A stretch of DNA of 64,000 bases from Bacillus sp. FJAT-27445 (lineage in GTDB: Bacteria; Bacillota; Bacilli; Bacillales; Cytobacillaceae). Positions 8,226 through 16,287 of the stretch are shown here, one piece after another. The notes beneath the pieces are model-generated. The model was not told the DNA's origin, did not search any database, and worked only from the letters and a program-made list of their open reading frames with translations. A program made the translations under genes and the position numbers. Position 1 is the first letter of the stretch. Each line of letters starts with the position of its first letter. The DNA lies in NCBI RefSeq assembly GCF_001510665.1, contig NZ_LMTI01000004.1:248001-312000 (forward strand). Direction: 5' to 3'.

Positions 8226-8633
8226 ATGTTTTTATTAATGTTTTTTCTCAGATATGTCATGGAGCAGCCTCTTTTGTGTTTCGGAACATTGTTTCTTTCT
8301 GTGTATGGTATTATATTATCTAGTATTAGTCTCATATTTAGAAAATCATCTATTGTCCAGGTAAGTCGAATTCTGCTTTGCTTGGTAATTCCATTTACAA
8401 ACTTTACAATGTATCTATCTAGCTTTGTTGGAAATGCAGCAGATGGGTTTAAATTTGTTCCATTTAACACTGTGGACAAATTAACGCTCGTATGTCAAAT
8501 CTTGTTTATTCTCTTACCTGAATTCTTTTGGATTCTCTCCCTAAAAATAAACACAAAGCATTACCGTTTTTTACCTTGGTTTTATCCTATTGGATTTATA
8601 GCTGTATTTAAAATCCTTTCTAACTACCAATAA
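8226..8633 (+). CDS. Orphan membrane protein, 135 residues
   Basis: A highly hydrophobic protein with about four predicted transmembrane segments (roughly residues 2-14/17-36, 44-64, 84-104, 115-132). A weak GAGG-like ribosome site precedes ATG 8226. The gene is distinctly AT-rich compared with both flanks and lies between inverted repeats next to a gene remnant, so it may be recently acquired. No family is recognised. Immunity or bacteriocin-related membrane proteins often look like this, but nothing in the sequence proves that. It ends 150 nt before a bidirectional terminator. Confidence 0.65.
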   Translation: MFLLMFFLRYVMEQPLLCFGTLFLSVYGIILSSISLIFRKSSIVQVSRILLCLVIPFTNFTMYLSSFVGNAADGFKFVPFNTVDKLTLVCQILFILLPEFFWILSLKINTKHYRFLPWFYPIGFIAVFKILSNYQ

Positions 8634-8785
8634 GGAAAAAGTATCTTTTTATCACTTTAATCACTTCAAAGGTATTTCGTCCATAATAATCAAGATAGTA
8701 TTAAAATCCTTATTTTATGAGTGTTTTGTGAATAGTTATACTTAAACTATAGGAGGCCTATATACAACAATGCACTACTATAAAA

Positions 8786-8818
8786 AAGCTCAGAGTAAAA
8801 ATGGCTCTGAGCTTTTTT
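8786..8818 (+). terminator. Bidirectional intrinsic terminator
   Basis: AAGCTCAGAG and CTCTGAGCTT form a stem with A and T runs on both sides, so it can end the orphan membrane-protein transcript (+) and the acetate permease transcript (-). Confidence 0.8.
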
Positions 8819-8843
8819 GCGTTCTAATTTTACTGCTAAAGTG

Positions 8844-8942
8844 TCTGCGCTAATTCAGTTGCAATTTTCTGTGCTAAAAGCACTGCTAATTTGAAGTTTG
8901 TACTTCAAAACCGAACCCGTTAGGTTGCCACAGCCGGTTTTT
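8844..8942 (-). repeat. Right copy of the inverted repeat
   Basis: In reverse complement this reads AAAAACCGGCT, AACGGGTTCGGTTTT, GTACAAACTTC, AAATTAGCAGT and GCAACTGAATT, matching 7564-7662 in order. The pair encloses about 1.2 kb of AT-rich DNA. Confidence 0.7.
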
Positions 8943-8949
8943 CCTGTTT

Positions 8950-10476
8950 TTAAAGGCCGGTATTTGCTCTTACGAGGATTTCATCAAAATTCCGTGCATC
9001 CTCTTTCTTTGTGGAGAGGAGGGTCCCGACAAAGGCTGCTAAAAAGCCCATCGGGATGGAAACGATGCCCGGGTTTGTCAGGGTGACAAGCGGCTTGCCA
9101 ACAAAAATGGCCGCTCCGGCTTCAGGGGACCAGATATTTGGTGAAATCGCCACCATGATAAGAGCACTGCCTAAACCAACAACCATCCCGGTGATGGCCC
9201 CGGTAGTGTTGAGCTTTTTCCAAAAGATTGTCAGTAAAATAACGGGCAAATTGGCGCTTGCCGCAACGGCGAAAGCAAGGGAGACAAGGAACGCTACGTT
9301 CATCTTCTGGGCAAATAGAGCCAGCAAAATTGAAAGGACCGCTACCCCGACAGAAGCATAGCGCGCCACCCGTACCTGCTGTTTCTCTGTTGCCGAGCCC
9401 TTTTTTAAAATATGTGCGTAAAAATCATGCGCAAACGCGGATGCCGCTGAAAGGACGAGTCCGGCTACCACCGCAAGGATTGTCGCGAAAGCAACAGCCG
9501 AAATGAATGCAAACAGGAATTCCCCACCGATCGCCTCGGCAAGCAGCGGCGCAGCCATGTTGCCGGCAGCATTGGCGGCGACAATTTTATCATAGCCGAC
9601 GAACGCCGCCGCCCCAAAGCCGAGAAACACGGTCATGACATAGAATATGCCGATGATCCAGGTTGCATATATTACCGACTTCCGGGCTGTAATCGCATCT
9701 TTCACAGTGAAAAAGCGGATCAGGATATGCGGTAGCCCTGCCGTTCCCAGTACAAGGGCAAGGTTCAACGAAATAGTATCCAGCGGATTCTTGAACTTAT
9801 TGCCTGGATTCAAAAAGGCTTCCCCAAGCGGTGTCGACGTCTTCATTTCGTTAAACATCTTGAACACGCTGAAATCAAATTTTGCGAAAACGATGAATGA
9901 AATAATGAATGTACCTGCCATCAGCAGGACGGCTTTTGCAATTTGCACCCAGGAGGTAGCTGTCATGCCGCCGAAGACAACATAAACGGTCATGAGCGTT
10001 CCCACAATGAGAACGGAGTACACATAATCGATACCGAGAAGCAGTTTTATAAGTGCGCCGGCACCGACAAGCTGGGCGATCATATAAAAAATCGAAATTG
10101 TAATCGTGTTAAGAGCAACGACGCCGCGAACCTTCTTTTCCTTAAAACGGGCTGCAATCATGTCTGCCATTGTATATTTCCCAAGATTCCTTAATGGTTC
10201 CGCAACAAGATAAAGGACGACAAGATAGGCGACCAAAAACCCAATGCTATAAAAGAAACCGTCGAATCCGGAGAGCGCAACCATCCCCGCGATGCCGAGG
10301 AATGAGGCAGCGGACATATAGTCGCCGGCAATCGCGAGACCATTCTGGAAACCGGTCAGGCTGGAATCGGCTGTATAAAAATCACTGGTCGTCTTCGTCC
10401 TTTTCGAAGCAAAATACGTGATGACGAGCGTAAGAAGGACGATGGCCAAAAACAGGGAAAATGCTACAGTGTTCAT
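8950..10476 (-). CDS. actP: Cation:acetate symporter (ActP/YwcA family)
   Basis: A 508-residue sodium:solute symporter family protein with about 13 transmembrane segments. The N-terminus (SDFYTADSSLTGFQNGLAIAGDYMSAASFLG) carries the SSF signature typical of ActP, which imports acetate and short monocarboxylates with a cation. Its start overlaps the end of the upstream DUF485 gene by 4 nt, the usual YjcH-ActP (YwcB-YwcA) pair. It would let the cell recover excreted acetate. The length is normal for the family and no defects are seen. Confidence 0.9.
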   Translation of the reverse strand: MNTVAFSLFLAIVLLTLVITYFASKRTKTTSDFYTADSSLTGFQNGLAIAGDYMSAASFLGIAGMVALSGFDGFFYSIGFLVAYLVVLYLVAEPLRNLGKYTMADMIAARFKEKKVRGVVALNTITISIFYMIAQLVGAGALIKLLLGIDYVYSVLIVGTLMTVYVVFGGMTATSWVQIAKAVLLMAGTFIISFIVFAKFDFSVFKMFNEMKTSTPLGEAFLNPGNKFKNPLDTISLNLALVLGTAGLPHILIRFFTVKDAITARKSVIYATWIIGIFYVMTVFLGFGAAAFVGYDKIVAANAAGNMAAPLLAEAIGGEFLFAFISAVAFATILAVVAGLVLSAASAFAHDFYAHILKKGSATEKQQVRVARYASVGVAVLSILLALFAQKMNVAFLVSLAFAVAASANLPVILLTIFWKKLNTTGAITGMVVGLGSALIMVAISPNIWSPEAGAAIFVGKPLVTLTNPGIVSIPMGFLAAFVGTLLSTKKEDARNFDEILVRANTGL

Positions 10477-10826
10477 CGCTGGGCCCTCCGTCCAACATTT
10501 TGTTTAATTTCATCAACAAGGCCATCAAACCTGGCTGCCTTCTTCGTATAAATAATACATAATGCCCATGTCATGATGAATTGCGCAAACGCGAATACCC
10601 AGGCCCAGCTGACCGGGCCGAATGCGGGGTTGTTTAGGACCGTCGAATATGCGGTCATTACTGGAAGTGTGAAGTAAAAGGCTAGGAAGAACAAACAGGC
10701 CGGCAGTATAAATTGCCGTTTTTCCCGGAGCAGCTGCTGAAATAAAGTCGATTGGACGATTTTTGAATAGTCTAAAGAGGGGGGTGAAAGATCTGTTTGC
10801 TTTAAATGCTTTTCCTTAAGAGCCAT
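10473..10826 (-). CDS. DUF485 inner-membrane protein (YjcH/YwcB family)
   Basis: A 117-residue protein with two transmembrane segments (about residues 38-60 and 75-95) in the DUF485 family, which is almost always encoded directly upstream of acetate permeases. A strong GGAGGAATT site precedes the ATG. It overlaps the permease gene by 4 nt, so the two are translationally coupled. It is probably an accessory or assembly subunit of the symporter; the molecular role is not established. A sigma-A-type promoter is visible about 50 nt upstream. Confidence 0.88.
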   Translation of the reverse strand: MALKEKHLKQTDLSPPSLDYSKIVQSTLFQQLLREKRQFILPACLFFLAFYFTLPVMTAYSTVLNNPAFGPVSWAWVFAFAQFIMTWALCIIYTKKAARFDGLVDEIKQNVGRRAQR

Positions 10827-10873
10827 GAGTAATTCCTCCTTGTTGAAAAGTAGTTTCTATTAAAATCAACGTT

Positions 10874-10901
10874 ATTATATAACTATCAAAATAGTTTGTA
10901 A
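10874..10901 (-). promoter_or_regulatory. Sigma-A-type promoter of the acetate permease operon
   Basis: On the minus strand TTACAA is followed after 16 nt by TATAAT. It sits about 50 nt before the DUF485 start codon. Confidence 0.55.
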
Positions 10902-11053
10902 ATTCTGAACAAAAGCGGTTTTTAAAGGAATCTATCCGATTTTCCCAATGCCATTTTAATAGTAAAAGCTTGTCTTTTTAGTCTTCAAATGGTTGGAATC
11001 AGGACGGATTTACTAGACTTCTATACTTTTTAAGGGCAATATGGGAAAAAATG

Positions 11054-11081
11054 TTGACATTTCCCGTGGTGGGCATAAAAA
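11054..11081 (+). promoter_or_regulatory. Candidate sigma-A promoter
   Basis: TTGACA is followed after 16 nt by TAAAAA, about 35 nt before the phosphatase start. The -35 is perfect and the -10 is weak. Confidence 0.35.
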
Positions 11082-11116
11082 TAAAAGTCACTTAATAGGG
11101 AAGGGTGGAATCCGCA

Positions 11117-11659
11117 TTGAGAACGATCTTCCTTATCCGCCATTGCCAGGCGGAAGGACAGGAACCGGAAGCAAGGCTTACCGAAGCTGGGGAAAAACAG
11201 GCGAGGGAGCTTGCGGCATTTTTAAAAAACAGCCAAATCGATTATATCGTATCAAGCCCTTTTGAAAGGGCGGTTTCCACAATCGGGCCCTTTGCAGTGG
11301 AAGCAGGAATTGAAGTTGAAACAGACGAACGGCTTTCGGAGCGGGTATTGTCTGGAGCGCCACATCCCGACTGGCTCAACATGCTGAAAAAATCGTTCAA
11401 TGATCCGGATTTAGCTTTTGATGGCGGGGAGTCTGGTGGTGCCGCAGCAAAGCGGGGAGTGGAAGTCATTATCGAGGTACAGGGAAAACCCGCGGAAAAT
11501 GTTGCGATTGTTACCCATGGAAACTTAATGGCACTAATCCTCAAGCATTATGACGAAAGCTATGGCTTTGAACAATGGAAGGCTCTGTCAAATCCAGATG
11601 TGTATGAAATTCACATTGATGGAGAAAAGACAAAGATTAAAAGGATTTGGGGATTATAG
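11117..11659 (+). CDS. Histidine phosphatase family protein (phosphoglycerate mutase-like)
   Basis: I prefer TTG 11117 (MRTIFLIRHCQAEGQ) with AAGGGTGG 8 nt upstream; a GTG at 11105 is the alternative. The product is about 180 residues. The LIRHCQAEG motif contains the phospho-acceptor His of the RHG family (RHC here), with ARELAAFLK, SSPFERAV, a mid-protein Glu, and VTHGNLMALIL supplying the second catalytic His. It is a soluble phosphatase of unknown substrate, comparable to small GpmB/CobC-like enzymes. It stands alone, ended by a terminator shared with the convergent NERD gene. Confidence 0.85.
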   Translation: MRTIFLIRHCQAEGQEPEARLTEAGEKQARELAAFLKNSQIDYIVSSPFERAVSTIGPFAVEAGIEVETDERLSERVLSGAPHPDWLNMLKKSFNDPDLAFDGGESGGAAAKRGVEVIIEVQGKPAENVAIVTHGNLMALILKHYDESYGFEQWKALSNPDVYEIHIDGEKTKIKRIWGL

Positions 11660-11686
11660 CGTACAGTACTTATAGAAAAGAGTGGG

Positions 11687-11707
11687 CCGGGTTTTTGCCC
11701 GGTTTTT
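11687..11707 (+). terminator. Intrinsic terminator after the phosphatase gene
   Basis: CCGGG and CCCGG arms with a T-rich loop are followed by TTTTT. It touches the 3' end of the convergent NERD gene. Confidence 0.65.
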
Positions 11708-12668
11708 ATTTTGGCGGTTTTAGCGAGTAGACACGGCCTTTATTGATTCCGGAAGCGACTAAACCCATTGAAACTAGCAATCTTCTTGCTACTTGGCTGG
11801 ATGGCAAATGAAGGAACCTGCAGCACTCTTTAACGGAAATAACAGGACTTATAATGAGTAAATAAGCAGCAATAATCTCCTTGTGAACATCCTTTGCTTT
11901 TGTGTGGCAATTAAGACATTGCCAATAGGCCTTTTTCCTCTTCATTGGCCTGTTATCACAATTAGGACATGGATTGCCTGTAAGGAATTCATCTTGGTTT
12001 AATTTAAAAAAGTCCATAATTTTAATAGGTTTCGGAGAGTGTGCTTTTTTGAGGGCTTTTGCAGTCCTTTTAAGTTCCTTATCTGTGAGCAACTCTTTTT
12101 TGTAGCGTTTGGAAAGCTCCATGACCTTTAGCGGCAGGCTTTTGTCAGTGCCGACATGGTTCGCTGTTTCGCGATTGCTGCATCGGATGACGGATTGCGT
12201 GTTGCTAATAATTGCGAGGTGCTCCATTGACATATCTTTCAACTTATGGGTAATGAGCCAGTCCTTTAGCTGGTTGCAGTGATTTAATGCCTGGACAAGC
12301 GGATTATCCGCGCCGGAAATGGTTTCATGGCGCGAAACCGTGAGCTGGCCGGTCTCCCCGTTGAAAAACAACTCGCCTTCAAGGGTTTTTATTTCGATAA
12401 CTATAATGAATCTAGTAGTCAAGATAAGGGAATCGATTTGAAAATGGAGTCCGTTGTGATCGAGGCATAAATCATGGAGGATGAGAAAGTGTTTTGGATC
12501 GAGGAGTTGGGCGTAGTAATCGGAACTTTTTTCGCCTTTGTAGCCTTTCCTCCGGTATTTAAGATTCCGCCGGATATCGGGGATAAGTCGGTGATCCTGG
12601 GGCAGCAATTTCAGGAGTGCTTCAAGGCATTGGATCCAAATAGGGACCCCACGTGCTTTTATTAGCAA
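11706..12668 (-). CDS. NERD (nuclease-related domain) protein with zinc-ribbon
   Basis: About 320 residues. The NERD domain runs from about residue 40 to 150 (GEKSSDYY..., FQIDSLILTTRFIIVIEIKTLEG), with the D...EIK core of PD-(D/E)XK-like nucleases. A zinc ribbon follows near the C-terminus (CPNCDNRPM...CLNCHTK), then a winged-helix-like tail. I place the start at TTG 12668, with AGGTGAT 7 nt upstream; ATG 12677 and GTG 12680 sit too close to that site. NERD proteins are widespread in Bacillaceae and their cellular role is unknown. The gene is alone. Confidence 0.75.
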   Translation of the reverse strand: MLIKARGVPIWIQCLEALLKLLPQDHRLIPDIRRNLKYRRKGYKGEKSSDYYAQLLDPKHFLILHDLCLDHNGLHFQIDSLILTTRFIIVIEIKTLEGELFFNGETGQLTVSRHETISGADNPLVQALNHCNQLKDWLITHKLKDMSMEHLAIISNTQSVIRCSNRETANHVGTDKSLPLKVMELSKRYKKELLTDKELKRTAKALKKAHSPKPIKIMDFFKLNQDEFLTGNPCPNCDNRPMKRKKAYWQCLNCHTKAKDVHKEIIAAYLLIISPVISVKECCRFLHLPSSQVARRLLVSMGLVASGINKGRVYSLKPPK

Positions 12669-12856
12669 AAAAACCATCACCTTTCATTCTTTTTGGATAA
12701 AATTCTTTAAAATTGGTGCGTTTTCCTTCTAATTCTTGCGGAGAGGGAAGATTCTCGGGGGCAATTTCACAATAAAGACACATTTATATAGAAGAAAGCA
12801 TTATTTTACTTTGATTTTCATTTATTTTTTGCCAGCAGACTGCACCGAGAAATTAA

Positions 12857-12929
12857 ATCGTTCAATTTTAAAAAGATATCGATTAATTTTTTGTATATAT
12901 CGATTAATTATTTTCGGATATCGATTAAT
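12857..12929. repeat. Four-unit 21-bp repeat array (ATCGATTAAT)
   Basis: ATCGATTAAT occurs at 12878, 12899 and 12920, preceded by the degenerate ATCGTTCAAT at 12857: an exact 21-bp spacing throughout. It lies in the 380-nt gap before the ECF sigma gene. A reverse-oriented array of the same unit occurs at 53244-53316. Confidence 0.85.
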
Positions 12930-13052
12930 GCCCGCTAATAGGTGGATTTTCTCTTGATTATTGGGCTTATGTTTATAGTAAGATTAGGTAAGTAGTGCCA
13001 CAAACGGCGCATGTTTCCGTCTACTATTTAAGGGGAAAGCGGAGGAAAGCTG

Positions 13053-13583
13053 ATGTCAAGGAAAGAGATCATATCAGAGTGGTTCCGGCAATACAGCCAT
13101 GATGTGTACAATTTTTTGATTTACTATACGGGGAAACGGGATGTCGAAGACTTGGTGCAGGAGACGTTCATCAAGGCGCTCAAGGGTCTGGAACGGTTCA
13201 ATTACAATTCGAGCCCAAAGACGTGGCTGTTTGCGATTGCGCGGAACCTCGCAATTGATGAGGCAAGGAAAAAGAAAAATAGAATTTGGGATAAAATAGC
13301 CAGATTTGATAAATCCAATGAAGGTATTGACGGTGAAACCCCCGAGAAGATTTTCGAAGGGAATGAGCAAGCGCAGGAGCTGATGTCCGCAATCCGGGGG
13401 CTGAAGCAAAGTTACCGCGATGTCGTCATTCTCCGCGGAATCAAGGAATTAAGTGTTGCGGAAACAGCCGCCGTGCTGGATTGGACGGAGGATATGGTTC
13501 GGACGAATTACCACCGGGCCTTGAAAACGCTCCGGCAAGAAAAAGGAGGTGGCCCCGATGAACAGCCAGGACGAATTTCGTGA
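13053..13583 (+). CDS. ECF-family RNA polymerase sigma factor
   Basis: A 176-residue sigma-70-like factor with only regions 2 and 4. Region 2 (about 12-75) includes YNFLIYYTGKRDVEDLVQETFIKALKGLERF and WLFAIARNLAIDEARK; region 4 (about 120-172) includes LKQSYRDVVILRGIKELSVAETAAVLDWTEDMVRTNYHRALKTL. It overlaps the anti-sigma gene by 26 nt, a standard pair. A possible ECF-type promoter (TGCCAC, 16 nt, CGTC at 13018) lies just upstream and would mean autoregulation, but the -35 match is weak. It resembles the SigX/SigV/SigM group, without enough to name it. Confidence 0.9.
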   Translation: MSRKEIISEWFRQYSHDVYNFLIYYTGKRDVEDLVQETFIKALKGLERFNYNSSPKTWLFAIARNLAIDEARKKKNRIWDKIARFDKSNEGIDGETPEKIFEGNEQAQELMSAIRGLKQSYRDVVILRGIKELSVAETAAVLDWTEDMVRTNYHRALKTLRQEKGGGPDEQPGRIS

Positions 13584-14187
13584 GTTGGAATCTCAATTAA
13601 ATAGCCTTCCTTCTAAAAACTTGACTCCTAAATCATTCGAAGAAATCCATCATCGGCTTTTGAATGAGGCCGAAGCGCTCGACCGGAGGGAGAAATGGGG
13701 TTCGATTCTGAAAAAGACGGCAATGGGGATGGCAGGAGCCGCGGCACTTTGCCTTATGCTGTTCCTTGGGTTCTCGATGGGCAATCAGTCAAGTTCCGAT
13801 CACTCAGAATTCGCAAAAAGTTCTGATCAAAAGAATGCTGTTGGTGACTATGGGGAAAAGGGAGAAGTTGAACGGGACTATTTTTCCTCCGAATCTAGCG
13901 TAAAAATAGTGGTTGAATCTGCACTCGGGGAACAGACGGAAATTACAGATGAAGCTGAAATTGCTAAATTGGCCGAAATATTTAGGGAAGCACATTGGGA
14001 GAATGCGAAGATAAAAAAGGTGAGCTCCCCTGATTACAAGGTGAATGAGCGTTACTTGGTTTGGCTGACACCACAAAGGGACCGGCTCGAAATCATTATA
14101 TCTGGTGAAAATAAACATACCGTATTGTCCGAAGAGGCATCGAATGGACTGTATGAAATCCTTACAGGGGGAAAACTTGGCGACTAG
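13558..14187 (+). CDS. Membrane-anchored anti-sigma factor for the adjacent ECF sigma
   Basis: I place the start at ATG 13558, 8 nt after AAAGGAGG, giving 209 residues. One transmembrane helix (about residues 50-72, MGMAGAAALCLMLFLGFSMG) separates a short cytoplasmic N-terminus, which should bind sigma, from an extracellular domain of about 135 residues. The gene overlaps the sigma gene, as is usual for such pairs. The sensor domain has no recognised family, so the inducing stress is unknown. A weak Shine-Dalgarno and no terminator separate it from the small gene at 14240, which may be co-transcribed. Confidence 0.8.
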   Translation: MNSQDEFRELESQLNSLPSKNLTPKSFEEIHHRLLNEAEALDRREKWGSILKKTAMGMAGAAALCLMLFLGFSMGNQSSSDHSEFAKSSDQKNAVGDYGEKGEVERDYFSSESSVKIVVESALGEQTEITDEAEIAKLAEIFREAHWENAKIKKVSSPDYKVNERYLVWLTPQRDRLEIIISGENKHTVLSEEASNGLYEILTGGKLGD

Positions 14188-14239
14188 TGATTTTGTAAAA
14201 GCTGAATCCTAAGTACTAATAAAGATAAGGGGGATAGAT

Positions 14240-14419
14240 ATGGAAGGCGGCATCTTGATAGCGTTGCTTCCACTGGGGCTGATGGTATTATTCTTTGTCT
14301 CGATCGGCCTTTTTGTAAGAAGCATACTGCGGTATCTAGAGAGACGGGCGGTTTCCGCCGAAAGGATGGAAGAGAAACTCGACCGGATAATTGAGCTGCT
14401 GGAAAAACAGCCGACATAA
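14240..14419 (+). CDS. Small membrane protein, DUF4083-like
   Basis: A 59-residue protein with an N-terminal transmembrane helix (about residues 4-25, GILIALLPLGLMVLFFVSIG) and an amphipathic tail ending in RMEEKLDRIIELLEKQ. That tail plus one helix is the pattern I associate with DUF4083 proteins of Bacillus. The ribosome site AAGGGGGAT lies 6 nt before ATG. It is followed directly by a strong terminator, so it closes the sigma/anti-sigma transcription unit. The function is unknown. Confidence 0.7.
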   Translation: MEGGILIALLPLGLMVLFFVSIGLFVRSILRYLERRAVSAERMEEKLDRIIELLEKQPT

Positions 14420-14422
14420 AAT

Positions 14423-14456
14423 AAACCCCTGGCTAAGATGATTAGCCAGGGGTTTT
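14423..14456 (+). terminator. Intrinsic terminator
   Basis: AAACCCCTGGCTAA and TTAGCCAGGGGTTT form a perfect 14-bp stem, ending the ECF sigma unit. Confidence 0.85.
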
Positions 14457-14474
14457 CGTATTGAGGGGGAAGGG

Positions 14475-15764
14475 TCAGGTGGCTTCTTTATAAGGCTGGG
14501 GATTTCTTTTCGTAAACAGCTCAATCGTAAGTGCAATCAGTGTACCGACGACCAGCCCGTTGCTCAACAGGGTGACGGCAATTGGCGGCAGCGCCGAAAA
14601 AGAATTAAGCGGAATAAACATTAAACCGATGCCTGTGAATAAAGGTATCGTTGCTTTTTTAATCACTTTTTCGGCATCCTCGCTATGGAAGAGCTCTCTC
14701 AATCCAAGCGTCAAAATTTCCACATAAACTGGCAGGATAGCCGCATAGCCCACCGCAACCGGCAGGGTTGAGAAAAATGACATGATGGGTGAAAACATGC
14801 TCGCGGCAAGCACAAGGACGGAACCGATGATAAACGGGCTCCTTGTAAATGTTTTATTCGTCTGAATAAAGCCGGCAGCTCCTGAAATGGCCACTGTGCC
14901 CATAGTAGAAAAAAGTCCGCCAAGCATTTGGCTGATGCCCATGACGACCCCGGCTTTCATGGTGTTTGGCTTCAGCGGGATTTCGGTATGGGGCTGGATG
15001 ACCTTCTCGACAACCTTTATGCTTGCAATCATATTCGTAATCAAAAGGATGGTGATCATGAAAATAATCGGCAGCATGCCAGGTTCAATTCTCGGTCCGC
15101 CAAAAACGAACATGGAAGGAAGCTGGAAGATATGGTCCGTATTTGCAACAAACGATGAGCCGAGGCTGAAAATTGAGTATAATGCCCAGCCGGCGCCGAG
15201 GCTAATGATGATGCTGAACTGGCCTAGCCTTTTGCTGCGGCTGAGTGCAAACGAGAGTACAGCCGTAATTGTGGATACGAGCAAAATTTTCAGGCTGACG
15301 GCGCCTTCAGATGTAACCCCTAGCATTCCATTCAAAAATGAACCACTCAGCTGTACGATCAGTAAAATCAAGTATGTTCCGATAACGGTGGAAGTAAACA
15401 GTTTTGATAATCGGCTCACAAGTCCGAGAGATGTCATCAGAATGGCGACAATCCCGCTGCTGATTAACGAAAACTCCATTACCTTTAGGGTTTCGAGCGA
15501 TGAACCATAAAGCGTCTTTCCAATCCCTGCATATAAAATGAAAAAACCCCACCACAATCCGGCAGGCCCTTCGTTGATTTGCAGCTTGTGGCCAAAGGCG
15601 ACTTGGAGCAGCCCCGTTAAGGCAAGGACAAAAAAAGTCCTTGAGATGAAGTCGATTGAGTCCTGCCCGGTAATTCCATACAGTGCACCTACTGAAACTG
15701 GAACAACAATGCTGCTCGAAACGATATATAAAAACCATTGAATAGAGGCAATTATTTTCCTCAA
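14475..15764 (-). CDS. NCS2 purine/pyrimidine permease (YwdJ-like)
   Basis: I place the start at TTG 15764 (LRKIIASIQWFLY...), 7 nt after GAAGGGGA; the longer frame to 15818 lacks a ribosome site. It gives 429 residues with about 12 transmembrane segments. The NCS2 signature region is visible as NMIASIKVVEKVIQ...KAGVVMGISQMLGGLFSTMGTVAISGAAGFIQ, with the FSTMG..S part corresponding to the QNXGxxxxT-type motif. Likely substrates are uracil, xanthine or related bases, taken up by proton symport. YwdJ of B. subtilis is the closest family I recall. The gene is monocistronic. Confidence 0.8.
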   Translation of the reverse strand: MRKIIASIQWFLYIVSSSIVVPVSVGALYGITGQDSIDFISRTFFVLALTGLLQVAFGHKLQINEGPAGLWWGFFILYAGIGKTLYGSSLETLKVMEFSLISSGIVAILMTSLGLVSRLSKLFTSTVIGTYLILLIVQLSGSFLNGMLGVTSEGAVSLKILLVSTITAVLSFALSRSKRLGQFSIIISLGAGWALYSIFSLGSSFVANTDHIFQLPSMFVFGGPRIEPGMLPIIFMITILLITNMIASIKVVEKVIQPHTEIPLKPNTMKAGVVMGISQMLGGLFSTMGTVAISGAAGFIQTNKTFTRSPFIIGSVLVLAASMFSPIMSFFSTLPVAVGYAAILPVYVEILTLGLRELFHSEDAEKVIKKATIPLFTGIGLMFIPLNSFSALPPIAVTLLSNGLVVGTLIALTIELFTKRNPQPYKEAT

Positions 15765-15985
15765 AGTAAAATCCCCTTCGCTGTCCGATTCACTTGATGC
15801 ATAAAAGAAAATTATCACATCCGCTTCGGGACGGTCAACCTGATAGGGGGTGTTTTCGCGGTTTTACCGAAATTCATTTTTTCTGAAAAGTTAGGATGTA
15901 GAAGGATACAGTAATGGTAAGTTGAAGGATTTCCTGAGGAGAACTATCCATACAGGAAAAAACACACTGGATTTCAACAAATTAG

Positions 15986-16144
15986 TTTATCGCAGATTAA
16001 CGGGCTGTAAGACCCCCAATTCAAGAAGTTGAGTAAAACAAAATTTTCTAAGTGGGGGGTCAACAGCCCGTAAAGGCCCGATTGGTTCAACTAACAATCA
16101 GTGGGGATGAAGAAACTCCCCACTGATTGAAGTTTCACTTTATC
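15986..16144 (+). repeat. Dispersed structured element, copy A (complete)
   Basis: It has three predicted helices. Stem 1 is ACGGGCTGT (16000) with ACAGCCCGT (16063); an inner GACCCCC/GGGGGTC stem lies inside it; stem 3 is ATCAGTGGGGA (16097) with TCCCCACTGAT (16117). The constant linker is TAAAGGCCCGATTGGTTCAAC and the 3' end is GAAGTTTCACTTTAT. It lies in the divergent gap between the NCS2 permease and yknW. Related copies are at 16137, 32391 and 44050. Confidence 0.85.
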
Positions 16145-16236
16145 GCAGATCAACAGCCCGTAAAGGTCCGATTGGTTCAACTAACAATCAGAGGGGATGT
16201 AGAAAATACCCACTGATTGAAGTTTCACTTTATGCC
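16137..16236 (+). repeat. Dispersed structured element, copy B (5' arm deleted)
   Basis: It begins with the same TTTATCGCAGAT, then jumps directly to CAACAGCCCGTAAAGGTCC, so the left half of stem 1 and the inner stem are missing. Stem 3 is present but imperfect (ATCAGAGGGG against ACCCACTGAT). It is arranged in tandem with copy A. Confidence 0.8.
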
Positions 16237-16287
16237 CACACCTATATATGGTAAGTTTTTCATAAGGATAAAAGAGGGGGAACAACA

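Noticed and set aside
8769-8852. 27-codon ORF starting ATGCACTACTAT after AGGAGG
   Set aside because: It reads through a strong bidirectional terminator and the ribosome site is too far from the ATG.
12736-12957. 73-codon ORF through the ATCGATTAAT array
   Set aside because: Its YRLI-type heptads simply come from the 21-bp repeat, there is no proper ribosome site, and the composition is not protein-like.
16200-16287. Sigma-W promoter for yknW as in B. subtilis
   Set aside because: No TGAAAC-16-CGTA arrangement is found; the region is mostly the structured repeat element.
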